Source of the DNA: RBG-16-57-9 sp964529745
GTDB lineage: Archaea > Thermoproteota > Bathyarchaeia > TCS64
Reading direction: 5' to 3'
Length of the DNA stretch: 12,595 bases
Assembly (NCBI GenBank): GCA_964529745.1
Contig: CAZGZR010000079.1
Span: forward strand, 1 to 12,595
Below are positions 5,248 through 12,226 of this stretch, in pieces. The notes below the pieces were generated by a model. It searched no databases, was not told where the DNA came from, and saw only the letters and a list, made by a program, of their open reading frames with translations. Numbering within the stretch: position 1 is the stretch's first letter; each line of letters begins with the position of its first letter. Position numbers and translations under genes: made by a program.

Positions 5248-5907
5248 TCATGACGAGACCCTGTAGAGGTTCGCCCTGCCCTTCCCACCGCTTACCTCGA
5301 CGACCTTCATCCGCCGCAGGCAGTAGACCATCTTCTGTGCCAGCCTCATCCTGAGGCCCGACGCCTTCGCCAGCTGGCGAGCCGTGAACTCGGGCGGCAG
5401 GTCCTCGGGCAGCAGGTCGATGAAATCCCTTGGGTCCCTGAATACGCGGCACTCTACGACCTCGATCAGCCGCCTGTCGTGGACGCTCCATCCCCTCCTC
5501 CTCCAGCTGCCCCTCCCGTCGTCGATGAGGTACTCCTCTGCGTCCACGAGCGCGACCTCCAGCTCGAAGCCCTCGGACACACACATCTCCGGGATGTAGA
5601 CCAGCTCGTAGAAGACGTCCTCGAACCGCCCCCTCTTGGGCGACCTGCGGCGGGACACCTCCGCCCCGTCACCGTCCAGCCTGATGATGTGTTTCACGCG
5701 GGGCACCGGGTGGACCAGTCTGACCCTGTGGTTCTCCAGGAGGTCCCGCAGCTTGTCTCTTATCGCAGAAAAGTTTCCCGTCTGCACTTCTATGAGCAGG
5801 CCGTCCCTGACCACATCCACGACGTAGCCGTCCACCGTTGCCTCCGCCTCCGCACCGTCGCCTGTGTACCACTCCTTGAGCTGGTTGTGGAGGCTCTGCT
5901 CGGTCAC
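5248..5907 (-). CDS. Predicted PD-(D/E)XK nuclease-like protein, DUF8091-like
   Basis: The first 75 of 219 residues read like a restriction-nuclease fold: a helix with E12, V25-D26-G27, D31, then E40-V-Q42 in LLIEVQTGNFS, and K52 on the following helix. The phrase 'DGYVVDVVR..LLIEVQT.NFSAIR.KL' matches a family of hypothetical proteins in archaea and bacteria that I recall as DUF8091. The D...ExQ set is the usual metal-binding motif, so nuclease activity is plausible but unproven. The middle is basic (RRRSPKRGR, about residue 86) and the C-terminal 60 residues look like a winged helix (FTARQLAKASGLRMRLAQKM). The start is GTG at 5907, about 24-31 bp from a TATA box shared with the divergent membrane protein. 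Role may be DNA repair or mobile-element control. Confidence 0.7.
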   Translation of the reverse strand: MTEQSLHNQLKEWYTGDGAEAEATVDGYVVDVVRDGLLIEVQTGNFSAIRDKLRDLLENHRVRLVHPVPRVKHIIRLDGDGAEVSRRRSPKRGRFEDVFYELVYIPEMCVSEGFELEVALVDAEEYLIDDGRGSWRRRGWSVHDRRLIEVVECRVFRDPRDFIDLLPEDLPPEFTARQLAKASGLRMRLAQKMVYCLRRMKVVEVSGGKGRANLYRVSS

Positions 5908-5928
5908 ACGTCAGAGTGGCCCCGAACA

Positions 5929-5940
5929 GCTATAAATGCT
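5929..5940. promoter_or_regulatory. Shared TATA box between two divergent genes
   Basis: The 51-bp gap between GTG (5907, minus) and ATG (5959, plus) has a single A/T patch, GCTATAAATGC. Read on the plus strand it is TATAAATG, 28 bp before the ATG; on the minus strand CATTTATA, 31 bp before the GTG. One TBP site may serve both leaderless genes. Confidence 0.5.
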
Positions 5941-5958
5941 GGGAGCCAACCCGGGTAC

Positions 5959-6414
5959 ATGGCGGTGCACCCGATCCTGGCCTTGGGCGTCCTGGCTGGG
6001 CTCGCCGCCGGGGCAATCGTCTACTTTAGGGAGAAGCGCCTCAATGGGGCGTTGTTCGCCGCCGCCATCGGCTTCCTCGCCGTTGGTACGCCGCTTTACT
6101 TCCTCATCTTACCCGTCCTCGCCGGGTACCACATCAACAACCTCCTGAACAGGCGCCTCGACAGGAACTGGGCGGCGTTCCTCGTCTCCCTCATCGGGCT
6201 ACCCGTCATCTTCGTCTTCCTCCAGGCCACGGGAAGGTTCTACCTGGCCTTATCCGCGCCGGGGCCCCTCGACTTGGGTGGGGCGCTGGCCGTGGCGGCC
6301 ACGCTGGGCGTCCTCTACGCGGCGCTCGTCGTCGCGGGAACGGCCTCCTACCTGCTGGCCAGCCTCTACGCCTCGTTCAGGCGGCGTCAACGGCCCCCGG
6401 GGATCAAGTCTTAA
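5959..6414 (+). CDS. Small integral membrane protein, unknown
   Basis: This 151-residue protein has about four membrane helices (roughly residues 4-22, 31-55, 71-90 and 108-138), with positive loops NRRLDR (near 64-69) and RRRQR at the C-terminus that suggest cytoplasmic sides. I do not recognise a family and see no catalytic or transport motif. The open frame extends far upstream, but the sequence before 5959 is the antisense of the neighbouring gene; the ATG at 5959 begins the hydrophobic sequence and sits 28 bp from the TATA box, so it is the likely leaderless start. The next gene begins 19 bp downstream on the same strand, so some co-transcription is likely. Confidence 0.7.
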   Translation: MAVHPILALGVLAGLAAGAIVYFREKRLNGALFAAAIGFLAVGTPLYFLILPVLAGYHINNLLNRRLDRNWAAFLVSLIGLPVIFVFLQATGRFYLALSAPGPLDLGGALAVAATLGVLYAALVVAGTASYLLASLYASFRRRQRPPGIKS

Positions 6415-6433
6415 ATGCGTCGCGACGCTGAAC

Positions 6434-7030
6434 ATGGGGGGCATGGAGGCGCACCCCAACACGACGCGGTGCAACGGAATGGAGTACTCCATCACGGACC
6501 TCAAGGGCAGGAAGACCCTCATCACCGGAGGCCCGGCCTCCGTTAGACTCAAGTACGCTAGGAGGCTCTTGGAGGAGGCCGTGGAGGAGGCGGAGGGCCT
6601 CATCACGGTCATCGACTTCTCTCCCTCGCTCCGCACCCCCGACGGAGAGGAGGTCGCCGGCCGCCTCTACGACGGCGACCACCCCATGGTAAGGGTGCTG
6701 AGCAGCAAGCTCATGAAGGCCCCGATCCTCACCGCCGAGACCCCCGAGGACCTGGTCAGGCTCGCCGAGTACAACCGCAGCATAACGGAGGCCCTACTGG
6801 GCCAGTTCAACGGCTCCACGAACACGCTGTTCATAAACGAGGTCCACATCCACCTCCAGAGAGGCGCCCTGCAGACCCTCTGGGACGCCGTGAGGGAAGT
6901 GGACACCGTCATACTCACCGGACGCATGGGCCCCGAAGGCGGCGACGAGCTGGGCACAGGCGTCCCTCGGCGAGAGAGGACCCTCATGACGCGCCTCGCC
7001 TCGAAGATGGACCAGGTGATACAGCTCTAG
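6434..7030 (+). CDS. P-loop-like protein with degenerate Walker A
   Basis: The 198-residue protein resembles a conserved archaeal family of small P-loop proteins whose members read 'GxxxSGKT...VIDxSPE...LFxND'. Here the Walker A place reads TGGPASVRLKYARRL (residues 31-45): the Gly-Lys-Thr is replaced by Val-Arg-Leu, so ATP binding is probably lost. VIDFSP (59-64) and the Walker B-like TLFINEV (131-137) remain. A late VDTVILTGR (156-164) matches the last strand. Function is unknown to me; the family assignment is from memory of motif order. Start choice is uncertain: ATG 6434, 6443 and 6479 are in frame. TTAAAT (6411-6416), 23-32 bp upstream, favours 6434 or 6443. It is convergent with the MFS gene. 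Confidence 0.65.
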   Translation: MGGMEAHPNTTRCNGMEYSITDLKGRKTLITGGPASVRLKYARRLLEEAVEEAEGLITVIDFSPSLRTPDGEEVAGRLYDGDHPMVRVLSSKLMKAPILTAETPEDLVRLAEYNRSITEALLGQFNGSTNTLFINEVHIHLQRGALQTLWDAVREVDTVILTGRMGPEGGDELGTGVPRRERTLMTRLASKMDQVIQL

Positions 7031-7081
7031 CCACGCAGCAACGTGGTGTAACCGCCCGGTCAACCGCCGGCTCGACGGCGT

Positions 7082-8362
7082 CTAGTCGTGGCGTGCCTCG
7101 CTGAACTGTGGCGCCCGGTCCTCGGCTGTGGGCTCCTCGATCAACAGCATTATCATGGTCGTCGTGAGGATGCCCAGCGCCGAGTTGATAATGAAGGGGA
7201 TACCGTACCCGGGCACAGCCAACCCCAGCACACGGAAAGTGGTGAACCTGTAGGTGTCGTATATCCACGTCCCCAGTATGGGGCCCACGACGCTGCCCGC
7301 CGTGAACGCCGTCCCGAAGAGCCCGAACATCCTGCCACGCACCTCCGGTGGGACCAGGTCCGCCCTGAGCGCCCTAAACGCTGGCATGCTCACGTTGAAG
7401 CCCAGGCTTCTCACGCTCACCACGACTCCGGCCTCCGTGATGCTGCGGGTGAAGGGCAGCGCCAGCCCGGCGAGCCGGGACACGTAGTTCCCCAGCCCTA
7501 TGAGGGGCTTCCTGCCCACCCTATCCGCGAACCTGCCGGCGACGTAGCTGGCGAGGAGCCCGATGAAGCCGCTGACGCTGATGATGGTGCCTATGGCCAC
7601 GGGGTCCATGCCGAAGCGGTCCATGTAGAAGAGCACCATTATGGGTATGATGAAGCCGACGCCGATGCCGCTCACGAAGCCGTTCACCAGCAGTATCCTC
7701 AGGGGCCTCGTCAACTCTACCTTGGGCGCCTCCCCCGGCTCTCCGATCCCCGGCATGCTCCTCCGCTCAGGCTCCTCTATCAGCACGTAGATCATTATCA
7801 AGGCGACCAGCGCGAGGAAAGAGTCCACGAAGTAGGGTACCCTGTAGCTCGTGAGCAGGCTGAACCCGCGGCTGAAGGCGAGCCACTGTATCCCGCCGCC
7901 CAGCATAGGCCCCAGGTTCCTGCCCACCATGCTCATCGACATTATGTACCCCGACGCCTCCCCCCGCCTCAATGGGCTCACAAGGTCTATGAGGAGGGTC
8001 TCTGAGGCCAGCATGGCCGCGCTGGAAACGGCGCCGTTGAGCACCCTTATCGCCAGGAGCCACTCCCAGCTGGGAACCAGCCCCGTGAGAGTGCCCAGGA
8101 TCACGTCGGCGCCGACGCCCAGCATCATGAGCCTCTTCCTGCCGTACCTGTCGGTGAGGCTCCCCATCTTGGGGCTCATCACCGCATGGGCGATCATGAA
8201 GCTGCTCGTGAAAAGCCCCACGCTGGCCACCGTGGCTCCCAGCTCCAATACGTAACTGGGGAAGAAAGATATGGGCAGCGCGATGGCCAGCGACTCTATG
8301 AGCTGAACGGCGCCCAGGGTCAAGATGGGTCCACTCAGCTTTCCCTCGCCCAGACCAGACAC
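7082..8362 (-). CDS. Major facilitator superfamily transporter
   Basis: The 426-residue protein has about twelve membrane helices in two halves. The MFS signature appears twice: GSLTDRYGRKR (about residues 67-77, loop 2-3) and GRFADRVGRK (about 276-285, loop 8-9). VLNGAVSSAA and GYIMSMSMVGRNLGPMLGG fit helices 4 and 5 of drug-efflux type members. It likely moves a small organic solute or drug by proton coupling; the substrate is unknown. The frame is open upstream to 8470, but that part overlaps the macrodomain gene in another frame. GTG at 8362 is taken as the start because TTTATAT (8400-8394) lies about 32-38 bp upstream and the first helix begins soon after. Two to three other codons nearby are possible. 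The macrodomain gene ends 43 bp upstream on the same strand. Confidence 0.88.
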   Translation of the reverse strand: MSGLGEGKLSGPILTLGAVQLIESLAIALPISFFPSYVLELGATVASVGLFTSSFMIAHAVMSPKMGSLTDRYGRKRLMMLGVGADVILGTLTGLVPSWEWLLAIRVLNGAVSSAAMLASETLLIDLVSPLRRGEASGYIMSMSMVGRNLGPMLGGGIQWLAFSRGFSLLTSYRVPYFVDSFLALVALIMIYVLIEEPERRSMPGIGEPGEAPKVELTRPLRILLVNGFVSGIGVGFIIPIMVLFYMDRFGMDPVAIGTIISVSGFIGLLASYVAGRFADRVGRKPLIGLGNYVSRLAGLALPFTRSITEAGVVVSVRSLGFNVSMPAFRALRADLVPPEVRGRMFGLFGTAFTAGSVVGPILGTWIYDTYRFTTFRVLGLAVPGYGIPFIINSALGILTTTMIMLLIEEPTAEDRAPQFSEARHD

Positions 8363-8391
8363 CCCGAAGTTTACACCAATGACCCCACACC

Positions 8392-8400
8392 GGATATAAA
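8392..8400 (-). promoter_or_regulatory. TATA box of the MFS gene
   Basis: TTTATATCC on the minus strand lies about 32-38 bp before GTG 8362, in the short gap after the macrodomain gene, so the transporter can be transcribed on its own. Confidence 0.45.
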
Positions 8401-8405
8401 CCCAA

Positions 8406-8945
8406 CTATAGCCTGGCCAGGGCCCTGCCGTAGACCTCGTAGTCCCGCTCGCTATAGAGCACGAACACAACCTCTTCCAGGGACGGGTTCGTCTCGATGA
8501 ACGACTTCACCGTCTTGAGCGCCGTCCAGGCCGCCTTCTCCACGGGGTACCCGTAGGCGCCGGTGCTTATGGCCGGGAACGCCACCGACCTCAACCCGCT
8601 CTCCACGGCCACCCTGAGCGAGTTCCTGTACGCGGCCGCCAGCAGCCTCTCCTCCTCGCTGCCCCCGCCCCTCCACACCGGGCCCACCGTGTGGATGACG
8701 TGCCGCGCCTTGAGGCTGCCGCCTCCCGTGATGACCGCCTCCCCGGTGGGAAGCCCGTCCGGGTACCTTGTACTCCTTATCTCCATGCACTCCGAGAGTA
8801 TGGCCGGGCCTCCGGCCCTGTGGATGGCTCCGTCCACCCCTCCGCCGCCCATGAGGCTGCTGTTCGCTGCGTTCACCACGGCGTCGGTCTCCATGTGGGT
8901 GATGTCTCCCATCACAAGCCTTACCCTCGTCCGGTTGATCATCAT
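8406..8945 (-). CDS. Macrodomain protein, ADP-ribose hydrolase type
   Basis: The 179-residue protein is a single macrodomain of the MacroD/YmdB class. Seen motifs: GDIT (about 14-17), VNAANSSLMGGGGVDGAIH (24-42; Asn and Asp of the active loop and the Gly-rich phosphate loop), GEAVITGGGSLKARHVIHTVGP (68-89) and AFPAISTGAYGYP (about 121-133). Family members hydrolyse O-acetyl-ADP-ribose or remove ADP-ribose from proteins or nucleic acids in the cytoplasm. All key positions are present, so it should be active. ATG at 8945 is supported by AGGAG 8 nt upstream and by a TATA box (CTTATAAACA, about 8966-8975); ATG at 8942 is an in-frame alternative. The MFS gene follows on the same strand. Confidence 0.95.
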   Translation of the reverse strand: MMINRTRVRLVMGDITHMETDAVVNAANSSLMGGGGVDGAIHRAGGPAILSECMEIRSTRYPDGLPTGEAVITGGGSLKARHVIHTVGPVWRGGGSEEERLLAAAYRNSLRVAVESGLRSVAFPAISTGAYGYPVEKAAWTALKTVKSFIETNPSLEEVVFVLYSERDYEVYGRALARL

Positions 8946-8965
8946 GAATCCAACTCCTGTGCATG

Positions 8966-8975
8966 TTTATAAGAT
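8966..8975 (-). promoter_or_regulatory. TATA box of the macrodomain gene
   Basis: CTTATAAACA on the minus strand lies 21-30 bp before ATG 8945. AGGAG (about 8954-8958) follows, a rare case here with both a TATA box and a Shine-Dalgarno site. Confidence 0.5.
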
Positions 8976-9288
8976 GGTTTCCCTCCCACGGAGCCGCCCC
9001 AGTCTTCACAATGACACCATCAGCCGCGGACGAAAATGGATGGCGGAAACGGCTTCTCTGAGTCTAAAAAGCATAAAAACCGGTTTTCTATCCTTTCTAG
9101 GCGCTTCTGCGATGCTCTCTGATACTCGAAGCCTGTTAAACTGTGGAGTGGACCTGTACACCGTGATAATACCGCTTGATATGTTTTTTAACTCATTTTT
9201 CGAGGCTTTCTCGCTGAGTGGCTCTTAAACATGGAACAATACGTCGTATAGCTTTTATTTTGGGTATCTTCATGAAGACTGATCACCC
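8976..9288. other. A/T-richer gap before the antiporter
   Basis: No supported gene is seen. A plus-strand frame from ATG 9040 to 9228 (62 residues) lacks a promoter match and family resemblance. CTTTTATTTT at 9252-9261 is the likely TATA box of the antiporter gene (28-37 bp before its ATG). Confidence 0.45.
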
Positions 9289-10536
9289 ATGGCTGCGGGG
9301 CTAGGTCAGTTTGACGCGATATACAATATCCTCATACTGGTCGTGGTCATATCCCTCGTGGCCCGTCAGATAAACTTCCCCGCCACCATCGCGTTCATAT
9401 TCGCAGGGCTGTTGGCCGCCTGGGTGCCCAGGCTCACCCTCCCCGAGCTCTCCCCCGAGGTGTTCCTCACCATACTCCTGCCGCCCATCCTGTTCAACGA
9501 GACCCTCACCTTGGACATAGAGGGCCTGATAGACGATAGCGACATCATACTCTTCTACGCCGTGGTGGGCACCGCCCTCATGGTGGCCGCCGTGGGCCTC
9601 TACACCCACTACATACTGGGCCTCACCTGGATCGAGTCCTTCATGCTGGGGATAATCGTGTCCCCCACAGACCCCGTCTCGGTCATAGCATCGTTCAAGC
9701 AGCTCGGCGTCATCAGGCGCTTCCAGCTCATCGTGGCGGGGGAGAGCCTGTTCAACGACGGCGTCGCCATAGTGGTCTACAGCATACTCCTCATAATCAT
9801 CGAGGCGGGTGCCATAACCAGCTTCGAGGTCCTCCAGATAACGGCTTTGAAGGTCCTTGGCGGCGTCCTCCTCGGCTACATAGCCGGGTTCATAGTCCAC
9901 CTTATCTTCTGCTGGACCGACGACCTCTTCGTGGAGATACTGCTCAGCTTCATCGTCGCCTTCGGCGTCTTCAGGCTGGCCGAGGAGTTCCACGCCAGCG
10001 GTGTCATAGCCGTCGTCATGGCGGGGCTCCTCCTGAACTACAGGTGCAGGAGCAGCGGCGGCATCTCGGAGCACGACGAGGAGAGCCTGGAGGTCATGTG
10101 GGAGTTCGTGGGCTTCATCGCCTCCAGCTTCGCGTTCATATTCATAGGCGTCAGCCTGGAGCCCTCCATACTGGTGGGCTTCGCGCTGCCCATACTCGGC
10201 CTCAGCCTCTTCAGCGTCCTCTTCAGGTACGTCATGGTGAGCCTCGTCGCCGAGTTCCTGGAGAGGCGACGCAGCAAACGCATCCCCCAGAACTGGCGCG
10301 TCGGCATGACGTGGAGCGGCCTCAGGGGCGCCGTCTCGGTGGTGCTGGTCCTTGGCATAGCCGGCCTGGGCCTACCAAACACAGAGACTATGCTCGCTCT
10401 CACCTACGGGCTGGTCCTCGGGTCCAACGTCTTCCAGGGCCTCACCATGCCTACCCTCGTGAAACGTCTGAGGCTCTACAGCACGAGGTCCAGGCCCGAG
10501 CCCCAGCCACAGGAAGAGGCAAAGCCCGAGCTGTAA
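9289..10536 (+). CDS. Na+/H+ antiporter, CPA1 family (NhaP/NHE-like)
   Basis: This 415-residue membrane protein exchanges sodium for protons across the cell membrane, for pH and salt control. It has about twelve to thirteen helices and the family motifs: PPILFNETLTLD (about 64-75), SPTDPVSV (about 125-132, unwound helix), GESLFNDGVAIVVY (about 150-163, the ion-binding Asn-Asp) and GLRGAVSVVL (about 344-353). The Asn-Asp pair marks the electroneutral CPA1 group rather than the Asp-Asp electrogenic group. The hydrophilic C-terminal tail is short and rich in Pro, Glu and Arg, with no extra regulatory domain. Length is normal for archaeal NhaP. The gene stands alone, with A/T-rich gaps on both sides. 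Confidence 0.93.
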   Translation: MAAGLGQFDAIYNILILVVVISLVARQINFPATIAFIFAGLLAAWVPRLTLPELSPEVFLTILLPPILFNETLTLDIEGLIDDSDIILFYAVVGTALMVAAVGLYTHYILGLTWIESFMLGIIVSPTDPVSVIASFKQLGVIRRFQLIVAGESLFNDGVAIVVYSILLIIIEAGAITSFEVLQITALKVLGGVLLGYIAGFIVHLIFCWTDDLFVEILLSFIVAFGVFRLAEEFHASGVIAVVMAGLLLNYRCRSSGGISEHDEESLEVMWEFVGFIASSFAFIFIGVSLEPSILVGFALPILGLSLFSVLFRYVMVSLVAEFLERRRSKRIPQNWRVGMTWSGLRGAVSVVLVLGIAGLGLPNTETMLALTYGLVLGSNVFQGLTMPTLVKRLRLYSTRSRPEPQPQEEAKPEL

Positions 10537-10734
10537 ACGTCCATTACCGATGCTTCAACTGGCACACTGGTTCTGGGACATGACACCCGCGGCCACGTCG
10601 CCGACACCTATACCGATAATCCCCAGTGCCGTAACATTTTCTCTATGTATCTTTTTATTTATACGATATTAAATATTAAAAATGCTTCATTTTAATATAT
10701 CTACATAAAATTAAAATAATCCTCGTCTTTTGTC
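10537..10734. other. Gap after the antiporter: terminator and next promoter
   Basis: The left half (to about 10635) is still G/C-rich but has no convincing frame. CTTTTTATTT (10651-10660) may end the antiporter transcript. ACATAAAATTAAAAT (10703-10717) is a TATA-like stretch about 27 bp before ATG 10735. Confidence 0.4.
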
Positions 10735-11448
10735 ATGGTTATTTTTTTATTCTCACCCATCAATTCTAAGATAGAACCCATGGGGGCGCGATGCATGGGT
10801 AACCAAGTGGATATCATTGCTTTAATCGATCTAGAAATTCCTCTGCCAGTGAAGCAATGCCTCGAGAGATGCGACCACGGCTTCCGTGTGGAGCAAGCCT
10901 CTGACATGGTGGCTTTCCGGCGGCTCATCCTTTCGAGGAAGTTCGACTGCATACTATCCTCGATGGAGTCGCCCAGCGTGGGGGACGTCATCTGTTTCCA
11001 GCTGACACACCGCCCGCCCATCCCCGTCGTTCTCTTCCCGCTTGACGAGCTCGCCCATCACGGCCTCGAACACTACGAGAGGCTGGCGGTGAGGATCAGG
11101 AGGAGGGTAGAGTCTGGGAGGCCGTGGCAGAGCGAGAGCCATGGGGCGCCGGCTGTATTCCTCCGTGGGGACGAGATATACTTGAGGGGTGTGGACGGCA
11201 TTGACGTTTTCTGGGGCCACGAAGGCCAGGACAGCCAGGACGTGGCGAGGGAGATGGAGCTTGAGTTGAGGGCCATCGACTACGTGAGAGACAGGCTGGC
11301 CGCCGCAGTCTCGGACGTCACCGAGGAGCTCTACCTCTCCGATGTCGAACCCAAGCACGTGAGCGACATAGTTTACGAGGGTTACAGGAAGCTTCTCCTC
11401 TGGTTCCGGGACATCGACGCGGCTCTCGGCCACCGTGAGGGTAACTAA
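10735..11448 (+). CDS. Receiver-like protein lacking the phosphoacceptor Asp
   Basis: Residues about 25-125 of 237 follow the pattern of a response-regulator receiver: DIIALIDLE (first strand and acidic pocket), FDCILSSMESPSVGD (70-84, the strand normally ending in Asp then 'MP..dG') and PIPVVLFPLDE (95-105). The phosphorylated Asp is replaced by Ser76, the Thr/Ser of strand 4 by Pro, and no Lys is seen at strand 5, so it is a pseudo-receiver at best. The C-terminal half (about 140-232) is mixed, with a long acidic helix region (EMELELRAIDYVRDRLAAAV), and is unknown to me. A leaderless start at 10735 fits the TATA-like stretch, but the first 20 codons are A/T-rich and unlike the rest; ATG 10780 or 10795 would start directly at the receiver. 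No kinase gene is adjacent. Confidence 0.65.
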   Translation: MVIFLFSPINSKIEPMGARCMGNQVDIIALIDLEIPLPVKQCLERCDHGFRVEQASDMVAFRRLILSRKFDCILSSMESPSVGDVICFQLTHRPPIPVVLFPLDELAHHGLEHYERLAVRIRRRVESGRPWQSESHGAPAVFLRGDEIYLRGVDGIDVFWGHEGQDSQDVAREMELELRAIDYVRDRLAAAVSDVTEELYLSDVEPKHVSDIVYEGYRKLLLWFRDIDAALGHREGN

Positions 11449-11457
11449 ATAACAGAA

Positions 11458-11464
11458 TTTTTTT
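11458..11464 (+). terminator. T-run terminator after the receiver-like gene
   Basis: Seven T's start 10 nt after the stop codon, a typical archaeal oligo-U terminator. Confidence 0.5.
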
Positions 11465-11569
11465 CTATAAAGCAGAGCTGGGGTGATGTTGCGCACACGT
11501 GGTTGCTGGAGATGAGTGAAACCAGATACTTTTTAGTTTTCTTTCTCTGGATTTACCTATAAAAATAAA

Positions 11570-11584
11570 GCTTTTTAAATATAA
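11570..11584 (+). promoter_or_regulatory. TATA box of the small ribbon-helix-helix gene
   Basis: CTTTTTAAATATAAAAG lies 20-34 bp before ATG 11604, the strongest TATA-like element in the window. Confidence 0.55.
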
Positions 11585-11603
11585 AAGCTGAGAAAAGCAT
11601 AGG

Positions 11604-11768
11604 ATGCCTGAAAGGAAATACAAGTACCACACTGTGAACCTCCCCGAGAGCCTGGCGAAGAAGATAGAGGAAGTCATCGAGAGCGGCAACCACGGGTACA
11701 CCAGCATCCCGGACTTCGTGAAATCTGCGGTACGCCGGTACCTGAGAGACCTCGGGTATCTAGTGTGA
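11604..11768 (+). CDS. Small ribbon-helix-helix (CopG/MetJ-type) protein
   Basis: This 54-residue protein has the ribbon-helix-helix order: a short strand (residues 5-13, KYKYHTVNL), helix 1 after the Pro (15-27, ESLAKKIEEVIES), a Gly/Ser turn, and helix 2 (34-50) in the typical phrase YTSIPDFVKSAVRRYLRDL. Members dimerise to form a DNA-binding two-stranded sheet and usually act as repressors or antitoxins. Strand residues that would touch DNA include Lys, Tyr, His and Thr. A strong TATA box lies about 26 bp before the ATG, so it has its own promoter. No toxin gene is adjacent (132 bp separate it from the next gene, which is not toxin-like), so a free-standing regulator is more likely. Confidence 0.8.
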   Translation: MPERKYKYHTVNLPESLAKKIEEVIESGNHGYTSIPDFVKSAVRRYLRDLGYLV

Positions 11769-11900
11769 AGGTAGATCCGCTAACTCTAAGGTGGGCACGG
11801 AGGGTGTTACAGCCTATGTGGTTAAGCAGATAGCTTCTTTTCTTGTCGCGGAAAACATCAGTCAGTAGTAAAACTTATGGTGACATATTAGAAATATTTA

Positions 11901-12188
11901 ATGTGTCCCATGTCTAGTAAGCCGTCTTTCGACGAGGTCTGGGTGCGGATACGGAAGAGGGCGGGCGAGACGTTCCTCACCAAGACGGGTATTAGGTTCA
12001 CCTACGGCGTCGAGGGGGACAGGCTGCTCCTGAACCGGGTCAGCTACAGCCTGTTCAAGCGCGACTTCATGAAAGCCTACCCCTTGGTGCCCGTGAAGGG
12101 CCCCAGCGGATTAGCCTCCATGGTGAGGGGGCCCTCCTACGTCTGGGCGATCCTCCACGACGCGAGGATATCTCAGAAGGCTTGGTGA
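11901..12188 (+). CDS. Conserved hypothetical protein
   Basis: The 95-residue soluble protein resembles a widespread small family of unknown function with the pattern 'W..I...AGETF.TK.G..FTY.V.G.....R....L.R.DF.KA....P..GP......RGPSYVWAIL.D.RI'. Here this is GETFLTKTGIRFTY (about 22-35) and RGPSYVWAILHDARI (about 76-90). It is probably a compact alpha/beta fold. No catalytic residue set or metal site is obvious, and I know no function. ATG 11910 is an equally good start: ACATATTA (11883-11890) sits 20-27 bp before it. A zinc-ribbon gene follows 38 bp downstream on the same strand, with its own TATA box. Confidence 0.75.
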   Translation: MCPMSSKPSFDEVWVRIRKRAGETFLTKTGIRFTYGVEGDRLLLNRVSYSLFKRDFMKAYPLVPVKGPSGLASMVRGPSYVWAILHDARISQKAW

Positions 12189-12194
12189 CCACAA

Positions 12195-12206
12195 CATAAT
12201 TATATC
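12195..12206 (+). promoter_or_regulatory. TATA box of the zinc-ribbon gene
   Basis: CATAATTATATC lies 21-32 bp before ATG 12227. No Shine-Dalgarno site is present, so the mRNA is probably leaderless. Confidence 0.5.
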
Positions 12207-12226
12207 GCTAGCGTAAAACCGTTCTC

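Noticed and set aside
7088..8005. 305-residue plus-strand frame opposite the MFS gene
   Set aside because: The translation is rich in His, Pro, Glu and Arg and mirrors the MFS codons; the minus-strand protein has clear family motifs.
9040..9228. Possible 62-residue gene before the antiporter
   Set aside because: No TATA box at the right distance, no Shine-Dalgarno site, no recognisable pattern, and it is the tail of a frame that starts antisense to the macrodomain gene.
9301..10074. Long minus-strand frame opposite the antiporter
   Set aside because: It is an antisense shadow rich in Glu, Gly and Tyr; the antiporter motifs on the plus strand are unambiguous.
10565..10645. Minus-strand stretch encoding a Gly/Val/Ile-rich 26-residue tail behind a TATA-like box
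   Set aside because: No start codon is in that frame; the ATG at the right distance from the box is in another frame and stops after nine codons.
11470..11525. Box C/D-like guide RNA before the ribbon-helix-helix gene
   Set aside because: GTGATGT resembles a C box, but no matching D box (CTGA) sits at the right distance.
11604..11768. Ribbon-helix-helix protein as antitoxin of a toxin-antitoxin pair
   Set aside because: No adjacent small toxin-like gene overlaps or follows closely; the next gene is a conserved family without toxin features.
11765..11833. Possible 22-residue frame overlapping the stop of the ribbon-helix-helix gene (GTGA overlap)
   Set aside because: It reads somewhat protein-like, and a second short GTG frame lies at 11792-11869, but both are too short to support and could be gene remnants or chance.
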